In this document: piece by piece, positions 31,621 to 36,443 of the stretch
How positions within the stretch are numbered: position 1 is the first letter of the stretch
Layout: each line of letters begins with the position of its first letter
Assembly: GCA_966250375.1 (NCBI GenBank)
Contig: CBINHE010000044.1
Location: forward strand, 1 to 36,443
Direction of reading: 5' to 3'
DNA: 36,443 nt
Source of the DNA: CAMLDH01 sp966250375
GTDB taxonomy: Bacteria > Pseudomonadota > Gammaproteobacteria > Burkholderiales > Burkholderiaceae_D
Notes under the pieces: model-generated
What the model saw: only the letters and a program-made list of their open reading frames with translations
What the model was told of the DNA's origin: nothing
Databases searched by the model: none
Program-made: the position numbers and the translations under genes

Positions 31621-33249
31621 TTAACGGGGTGCGCCGCGAATCAGTTGCGCCGCTTTTTCGGCAATCATGATGGTAGGGGAATTGGTATTGCCTGAAGTAA
31701 TCGTCGGCATGATCGAAGCATCGACCACGCGCAAACCTGCGACGCCCTTTACGCGAAGTTGATGGTCGACCACGGCAAGCGGATCGTCGTCGCGTCCCAT
31801 CTTGCAGGTGCCGACCGGATGAAAAATCGTGGTGCCGATGTCACCCGCCACCTGCGCCAATTCTTCTTCAGTGCGGTATTGCACACCAGGTTTGAATTCT
31901 TTCGGCGCATATTTTTTCAATGCTGGCGCCGCGACGATATTGCGCGTCAACATCAACGCCTGCGCCGCGATCTTGCGATCGGCATCCGTGCTTAAATAAT
32001 TCGTGGTAATTTTCGGCGCTGCGAATGGGTCACCGGATGCGATACGGATATGACCACGCGCGGTCGGGCGCAAGTTGCAAACGCTGGCAGTGAATGCAGC
32101 AAATGGATGCAAGGGTTCACCGAATTTTTCCAGTGATAAAGGCTGCACGTGATACTCGAGATTGGGCGTCGCCTGCGATGAATCGGATTTTGCAAATGCG
32201 CCGAGCTGCGATGGAGCCATCGACATCGGACCGCTTTTGTTGAGCACATATTCGATGCCGATTTTCATCTTGCCAAACCAGTTGCCGGCCATCGTGTTCA
32301 GGCTCTTCACGCCGCTCACTTTAAATGCCATGCGCAATTGCAAATGGTCTTGCAAATTCTCGCCGACACCCGCCGCATCGATGATTGGCGCAATCCCATG
32401 TTGCTGCAACAACGCAGCCGGACCGATGCCGGACAATTGCAATAGTTGCGGTGAACCGACCGTGCCTGCCGCCAAAATGGTTTCGTATTTCGACTCCGCA
32501 AACCACTCGGTACCGCCACCGGTAAATTCGACGCCGGTGCATGCCTTGCCTTGCTCGCTGGATTCGATTCGCAAGCGTTTGACGTGGCAGCCGGTCATGA
32601 TGTCAAGCTTGCCATGACGCACCGCATTTTTCAAAAATGCCTGCGCGGTATTCCAGCGCACGCCGCGTTTTTGATTGACCTCGAAATAACCGCAACCTTC
32701 GTTGTCGCCACGATTGAAATCGTCCGTCATCGGGATACCGGTCTGCGCAGCCGCCTCGCGAAATGCATCGAGTATTTTCCATGACAAGCGCTGCTTTTCC
32801 ACGCGCCATTCGCCACCCACGCCATGAAATGCATCGCCGCCGTTATGATGGTTTTCCGTCTTCTTGAACAGCGGCAGCACATGTTCCCAACGCCAGCTTT
32901 CATCGCCGCTCAAGGTCGCCCATTGATCATAATCGCGTGCCTGGCCGCGCATGTAAATCATGCCATTGATCGATGAAGAACCACCCATGACTTTACCGCG
33001 CGGATAGATCAGGCTGCGGCCATTCAAGCCAGCATCCGCTTCCGTGCGAAAACGCCAGTCGGTACGCGGATTGTCGATGCAATGCAAATACCCGACCGGA
33101 ATATGGATCCAGAGGTAATCATCCTTGGCACCGGCTTCGATCAATAACACCGACACATCCTTGTCCTGCGACAAGCGATTTGCGAGCACGCAACCGGCGC
33201 TGCCGGCGCCGATGATGATGTAATCGTACTTCCCTGCGGATTCGGCCAT
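31621..33249 (-). CDS. GMC family FAD-dependent oxidoreductase (alcohol/choline dehydrogenase-like)
   Basis: The 542-residue flavoenzyme oxidises an alcohol to an aldehyde. The N-terminal FAD motif is YDYIIIGAGSAGCVLANRLS, with the acidic end LLIEAG; GMC signature 1 is GKVMGGSSSINGMIYMRG (about residues 84-101) and signature 2 is AAGTVGSPQLLQLSGIGP (about 256-273). The catalytic His is in IFHPVGTCKMG near residue 478 and the second conserved residue (Asn) in SGNTNSPTIMIAEKAA. It resembles AlkJ/BetA-type dehydrogenases more than sugar oxidases. No signal peptide. It stands 40 bases downstream of the aldehyde dehydrogenase gene, and product channelling between the two is plausible. Confidence 0.9.
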   Translation of the reverse strand: MAESAGKYDYIIIGAGSAGCVLANRLSQDKDVSVLLIEAGAKDDYLWIHIPVGYLHCIDNPRTDWRFRTEADAGLNGRSLIYPRGKVMGGSSSINGMIYMRGQARDYDQWATLSGDESWRWEHVLPLFKKTENHHNGGDAFHGVGGEWRVEKQRLSWKILDAFREAAAQTGIPMTDDFNRGDNEGCGYFEVNQKRGVRWNTAQAFLKNAVRHGKLDIMTGCHVKRLRIESSEQGKACTGVEFTGGGTEWFAESKYETILAAGTVGSPQLLQLSGIGPAALLQQHGIAPIIDAAGVGENLQDHLQLRMAFKVSGVKSLNTMAGNWFGKMKIGIEYVLNKSGPMSMAPSQLGAFAKSDSSQATPNLEYHVQPLSLEKFGEPLHPFAAFTASVCNLRPTARGHIRIASGDPFAAPKITTNYLSTDADRKIAAQALMLTRNIVAAPALKKYAPKEFKPGVQYRTEEELAQVAGDIGTTIFHPVGTCKMGRDDDPLAVVDHQLRVKGVAGLRVVDASIMPTITSGNTNSPTIMIAEKAAQLIRGAPR

Positions 33250-33289
33250 GGTGTCGATGAATGTCGTTATTGGTTAATTTTTGAAACGG

Positions 33290-34804
33290 TCATTTCGCCA
33301 CCGGCATCGCAAATTCCGCCCCCTTCCCTATCGTCTCCGGCCAGCGCTGCATCACCGATTTGTAACGCGTATAAAAACGCACGCCCTCTTCCCCATACGC
33401 ATGCATGTCGCCAAACAAGGAGCGCTTCCAGCCGCCGAACGAATGCCAAGCCATCGGCACCGGAATCGGCACATTGATGCCAACCATGCCGACTTCGACG
33501 CGACGCGAAAATTCGCGCGCGGTGTTGCCATCGGACGTGAACAGCGCAACGCCATTGCCGAATTCATGCGCATTGATCAATTCGAGTGCCGCCGCTAAAT
33601 CCGGCACACGCACCACGCACAATACCGGCCCGAAAATTTCTTCCTGATAGATTTTCATGTCCGGCGTCACGTGGTCGAACAGCGAGCCGCCAAGAAAGAA
33701 ACCGTTCTCGTGACCCGCGACTTTCAAGCCGCGGCCATCGACGACCAACTGTGCGCCGGAACGCACGCCATCCTCGATATACGATTCGATTTTCGCCTTA
33801 TGCACCGCCGTCACCACTGGCCCCATTTCGGCATCGGCCTCCATGCCGTTCTTGACCTTCAATGCCTGCACGCGCGGGATCAGCGCCTCCATCAATTTGT
33901 CCGCGACACTGCCGACCGCCACTGCCACCGAAATTGCCATGCAACGCTCGCCAGCCGAACCATATGCAGCGCCAATCAGCGCATCGACCGCCTGCTCAAG
34001 ATTAGCATCCGGCATCACCACCAGATGATTCTTCGCGCCGCCCAAGGCTTGCACACGCAACGGATACGCGCCCTTGCGCTTAGCGCCCTCGGTGTAAATG
34101 TATTCCGCAATCGGCGTCGAACCAACGAACGATACCGCCTTCACCAGCGGGTGATGCAGCAATGCATCAACCGCCACCTTGTCGCCCTGCACCACGTTGA
34201 ACACACCATCCGGCAAGCCGGCTTGTTTCAATAAATCGGCGATCATCAACGATGGCGACGGATCACGTTCCGATGGTTTCAGGATAAACGTATTGCCGGT
34301 CGCAATCGCCATCGGCACCATCCACATCGGCACCATGAATGGAAAATTAAAGGGCGTGATACCCGCCGTCACGCCCAAGGGCTGACGCAATTGCCAGTTG
34401 TCGATACCGCCGCCGATGTTGTCGCTCATTTGCGTTTTCAACAATTGCGGCACACTGCACGCGAACTCGACCACTTCTAGTCCGCGCGTGACTTCACCCT
34501 TGGCGTCCGAAAACACCTTGCCGTGTTCGCGCGTAATCGCAGCAGCCAAGTCGTCATGATGCTTCTCGATCAATTCCTTGAACTTGAACATCACGCGCGC
34601 GCGTTTCAGCGGCGCCGTCTCAGCCCATGCTGGCGCGGCAGTACTGGCAGCGGCCACCGCCGCATGCACTTCTTCCACACTGGCCAGCGCCACCTGTGCC
34701 GACACTTCCCCAGTGGCGGGATTGAACACGTTTTGCTGACGACCGCTTTCGGACGGAACCATACGGCCATTGATGAAATGCTGGAGTCGGGATGAAGTTG
34801 TCAC
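33290..34804 (-). CDS. mmsA: CoA-acylating methylmalonate-semialdehyde dehydrogenase-type enzyme
   Basis: From the GTG at 34804, which follows AAAGGAAT, the protein has 504 residues, the normal family length; upstream open frame adds 21 residues without similarity. MmsA oxidises (methyl)malonate semialdehyde or other short aldehydes to an acyl-CoA with NAD and CoA. The N-terminus LQHFINGRMVPSESGRQQNVFNPATGEV is typical; the cofactor segment is TPFNFPFMVPMWMVP; VQALGGAKNHLVVMPDA replaces the hydrolytic glutamate motif of ordinary aldehyde dehydrogenases with Asn; the catalytic Cys is in AYGSAGERCMAIS. It probably heads an operon with the GMC dehydrogenase gene. A divergent LysR-gene remnant lies 120 bases upstream. 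Confidence 0.93.
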   Translation of the reverse strand: MTTSSRLQHFINGRMVPSESGRQQNVFNPATGEVSAQVALASVEEVHAAVAAASTAAPAWAETAPLKRARVMFKFKELIEKHHDDLAAAITREHGKVFSDAKGEVTRGLEVVEFACSVPQLLKTQMSDNIGGGIDNWQLRQPLGVTAGITPFNFPFMVPMWMVPMAIATGNTFILKPSERDPSPSLMIADLLKQAGLPDGVFNVVQGDKVAVDALLHHPLVKAVSFVGSTPIAEYIYTEGAKRKGAYPLRVQALGGAKNHLVVMPDANLEQAVDALIGAAYGSAGERCMAISVAVAVGSVADKLMEALIPRVQALKVKNGMEADAEMGPVVTAVHKAKIESYIEDGVRSGAQLVVDGRGLKVAGHENGFFLGGSLFDHVTPDMKIYQEEIFGPVLCVVRVPDLAAALELINAHEFGNGVALFTSDGNTAREFSRRVEVGMVGINVPIPVPMAWHSFGGWKRSLFGDMHAYGEEGVRFYTRYKSVMQRWPETIGKGAEFAMPVAK

Positions 34805-34866
34805 AAGGATTCCTTTAGGTATTTTGCAGTTTTTGACAGCATAGAGCGACGCGAGTAGCGCACCCA

Positions 34867-34886
34867 ATGAATTATGCGCAATTCAT
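34867..34886. promoter_or_regulatory. Dyad, possible LysR-type operator upstream of mmsA
   Basis: The 20-base sequence has arms ATGAATT and AATTCAT around ATGCGC and contains a T-N11-A spacing. It lies between mmsA and the divergent remnant of a LysR-type gene, where such regulators usually bind. Binding is not shown. Confidence 0.4.
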
Positions 34887-34924
34887 GGAAAAATTCCTTA
34901 TGAAAAATCGGATTGTTCACCGGC

Positions 34925-35044
34925 ATGGATTTGGCTCAATTACGCACGTTCAACACGGTCGCCCAAGAAAGCAATCAGCCTGCAAATCAAAACATTTCAA
35001 GCATTATTGAACCGCCAATAATCACGCTGAAAAAGCTGGAATGA
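34925..35044 (+). pseudogene. 5' remnant of a LysR-type regulator gene
   Basis: The 39-codon frame starts MDLAQLRTFNTVAQESN, which is the typical first helix of LysR-type transcriptional regulators (MDLxQLRTFxxVAExxx). The following part (ISSIIEPPIITLKKLE) resembles a degraded helix-turn-helix ending in the K-x-LE motif, with residues lost. A stop follows directly, and no effector-binding domain is seen downstream. It is divergent to mmsA, the common position for a LysR regulator of this type of gene, so it is best read as a decayed regulator. The match is short and by eye. Confidence 0.5.
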
Positions 35045-35134
35045 ACCGACGATTGCAGCGAGATTTGCGTTAATGCGGATTTATAGAGAAGTTAACAAAA
35101 AAGAAAATAAATGCAGTAAACCAACCAAATCGCC

Positions 35135-35299
35135 TGTGGATAAGCCTATGGATATCCCTCATTTCATTTGTGGATAAGGATGAAGATATTCACCCGCGTT
35201 TTTTTGTCCAGAATCTATCCTTTTCAGATACAAGCGTTATGCATGACTTATGAAAACGCCAAACGCTTGATTCCAAGTATTTTTTTCGGGTTATCCACA
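35135..35299. other. Cluster of three exact DnaA boxes, possible oriC or DnaA-binding locus
   Basis: TGTGGATAA at 35135-35143 and 35169-35177, and TTATCCACA at 35291-35299, are perfect matches to the DnaA box, the third inverted relative to the other two. A near-match TATGGATAT lies at 35148. AT-rich sequence flanks them on both sides. No dnaA, rpmH or dnaN is in the window, so this could be the origin in a rearranged setting, or a DnaA-titrating or regulatory cluster. Confidence 0.6.
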
Positions 35300-35704
35300 G
35301 TAAACGGCCTGTGTTAACTGTTACTACTATTCGTATATATAAACAACAATATAAAAACCAGAATCTCCTCGGCGGTTACGGCAAGCGCAAACATTCAGAC
35401 CAAACAGCAGCGATTGAACTGTTCGAAAAACGGCTTTGCCTGAAAAAAAGTTGAAACAACCGCCAGCAACCCGGTTCACCCGAGACTCATCAACGCATTG
35501 CATCAGGAGCAAACAGGATGAATTGAAGTCATGTTTGTTCTGCAAATAACTTTAGTTGCCCTAATTAAAATAATTAGTTGCAACAAAGCCAATGTTCGCA
35601 TATCTTTACGGACACTTTACATACTGACCGGCTCCCGCAATCCGCCCGATCCGTCCTCGGCTCTCCCGGCTCCAACAACCAAAACACTATCAGGGCATCG
35701 CCAC

Positions 35705-36443
35705 ATGACCTCGCCATCGTTCGATCCATCAACGTTAGCTGACAACGTCCTCGCCGCCTACGCGTCGCCATTCTCGCAATCTCGTCGCATTGTCCAGCTT
35801 GCATTCGCCGACGGCAGCGACATCGCCCCCGACACCCTGCTCGCGCACCGCGTCATCGGCCATGAAACGATCAATGACACCTACCGTCTCACCGTCGATG
35901 CATTGAGCGCCGACAGCTTCATTGAATCAAAAGAATTGCTGGGTCAGGGCGCCGCGATCACCGTGCGCACCGCCGACGGCGACGAACGCATCGTCACCGG
36001 CGTCGTCACCCAAGTCGGCTTCGGCGGCATGAACGGCGGACTCACCCGCTACTTTCTCCAGATCGAACCGCTGCTGGCGACATTGGCCCACCGCACTAAC
36101 AGCCGCACCTTCCAGGACAAGACCGTCATCGACATCGTCACCGCGATCCTGCAAGAACACATCGAGCGCAACCCGGTATTCGCCAAATACTTCGCTCTCG
36201 GCAACAAGGTCAATAAAACTTACCCCACGCGCTCCTACTGCCAGCAATACCGGGAAACGGACCTGGCCTTCATCACCCGGCTGCTGGCCGAAGAAGGCAT
36301 CTCGTTTTACTGGGCCTACAGCAATGACGATGACGTGCCGGTGCACACGATGATACTGTTCGACGATGCGTACACGCTGGAAGAAGCCATGCACCAAAAG
36401 TATCGTTTCCACCGAGCAGACGGCACAGAAAATGAGGACAGTA
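35705..36443 (+). CDS. vgrG: VgrG, type VI secretion spike protein (N-terminal part)
   Basis: The frame starts at ATG 35705, with CAGGG about 9 bases upstream, and runs off the window after about 246 residues. The N-terminal part matches the gp27-like domain of VgrG/Rhs-Vgr proteins: SQSRRIVQLAFADG, LLAHRVIGHETINDTYRLTVDALS, then KTVIDIVTAILQEH, the family hallmark TYPTRSYCQQYRETDLAFITRLLAEEGISFYW, and FHRADGTENED. VgrG trimers form the tip of the type VI secretion needle and carry effectors. The gp5-like and any effector domain lie beyond the window. No other T6SS gene is visible, so it may be an orphan vgrG island or the start of one. Confidence 0.93.
   Translation, partial: MTSPSFDPSTLADNVLAAYASPFSQSRRIVQLAFADGSDIAPDTLLAHRVIGHETINDTYRLTVDALSADSFIESKELLGQGAAITVRTADGDERIVTGVVTQVGFGGMNGGLTRYFLQIEPLLATLAHRTNSRTFQDKTVIDIVTAILQEHIERNPVFAKYFALGNKVNKTYPTRSYCQQYRETDLAFITRLLAEEGISFYWAYSNDDDVPVHTMILFDDAYTLEEAMHQKYRFHRADGTENEDS

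Larger units (their letters stand above)
34805..35704. other. Long AT-rich intergenic region with DnaA boxes
   Basis: No intact gene is supported in these 900 bases. They contain a 20-bp dyad, ATGAATTATGCGCAATTCAT (34867-34886), a LysR-gene remnant (34925-35044), and three exact DnaA boxes with an AT-rich stretch around 35075-35360. The base composition is clearly lower in GC than the flanking genes. Confidence 0.7.

Overview
The window looks like a chromosomal segment of a betaproteobacterium of the order Burkholderiales, most like Oxalobacteraceae (Herminiimonas/Janthinobacterium type). This is inferred from the block mnmG-rsmG-parA-parB-atpIBEFHAGDC, from two parS sites and from the general protein character; the genus is not proven. 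Almost everything from 3.2 kb to 34.8 kb is on the minus strand. This block and the DnaA-box cluster at the right end suggest a position near the replication origin.

Region 1 (1-3145) is an integron. A plus-strand tyrosine recombinase with the IntI-specific insertion lies next to an attI-like region with two direct repeats. A leftward array of cassettes follows: one membrane-protein cassette, two identical 570-bp cassettes in tandem, one small membrane-protein cassette, and a fifth gene cut by the window edge right after its start codon. Four attC sites can be delimited to the base. A LexA-type box sits directly before intI. The first cassette has lost its stop codon because its neighbour's core site reads GTTATGT rather than GTTAAAT.

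Region 2 (3198-11639) is an eight-gene leftward cluster: a coiled-coil protein, a membrane-anchored solute-binding protein fused to an OmpA-like domain, an ABC permease, an ABC ATPase, a two-helix membrane/coiled-coil protein, a PspA/IM30 protein, an AAA+ ATPase and a TerB-like protein. The layout suggests an envelope-stress or membrane-remodelling machine spanning cytoplasm, inner membrane and cell wall. It is the best candidate here for a poorly described system. A 191-bp MITE-like palindrome splits it in two.

Region 3 (11811-20180) holds a CoA-binding protein gene and the complete F-type ATP synthase operon, with a clear promoter before atpI and a UUCG-loop terminator after atpC. Two intergenic hairpins in the operon look related to each other. 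Region 4 (20499-25476) holds a Pseudomonas-like REP pair, parB, parA, rsmG, mnmG and two parS sites. Region 5 (25490-34804) holds a TSUP permease, a branched-chain-amino-acid-type ABC transporter (livG-F-K-H-M order), a GMC oxidoreductase and an MmsA-type CoA-acylating aldehyde dehydrogenase. Together these could import a substrate and oxidise an alcohol through an aldehyde to an acyl-CoA.

Region 6 (34805-36443) has a remnant of a LysR-type regulator gene, an AT-rich stretch with three exact DnaA boxes, and the start of a vgrG gene (type VI secretion spike) running off the right edge.
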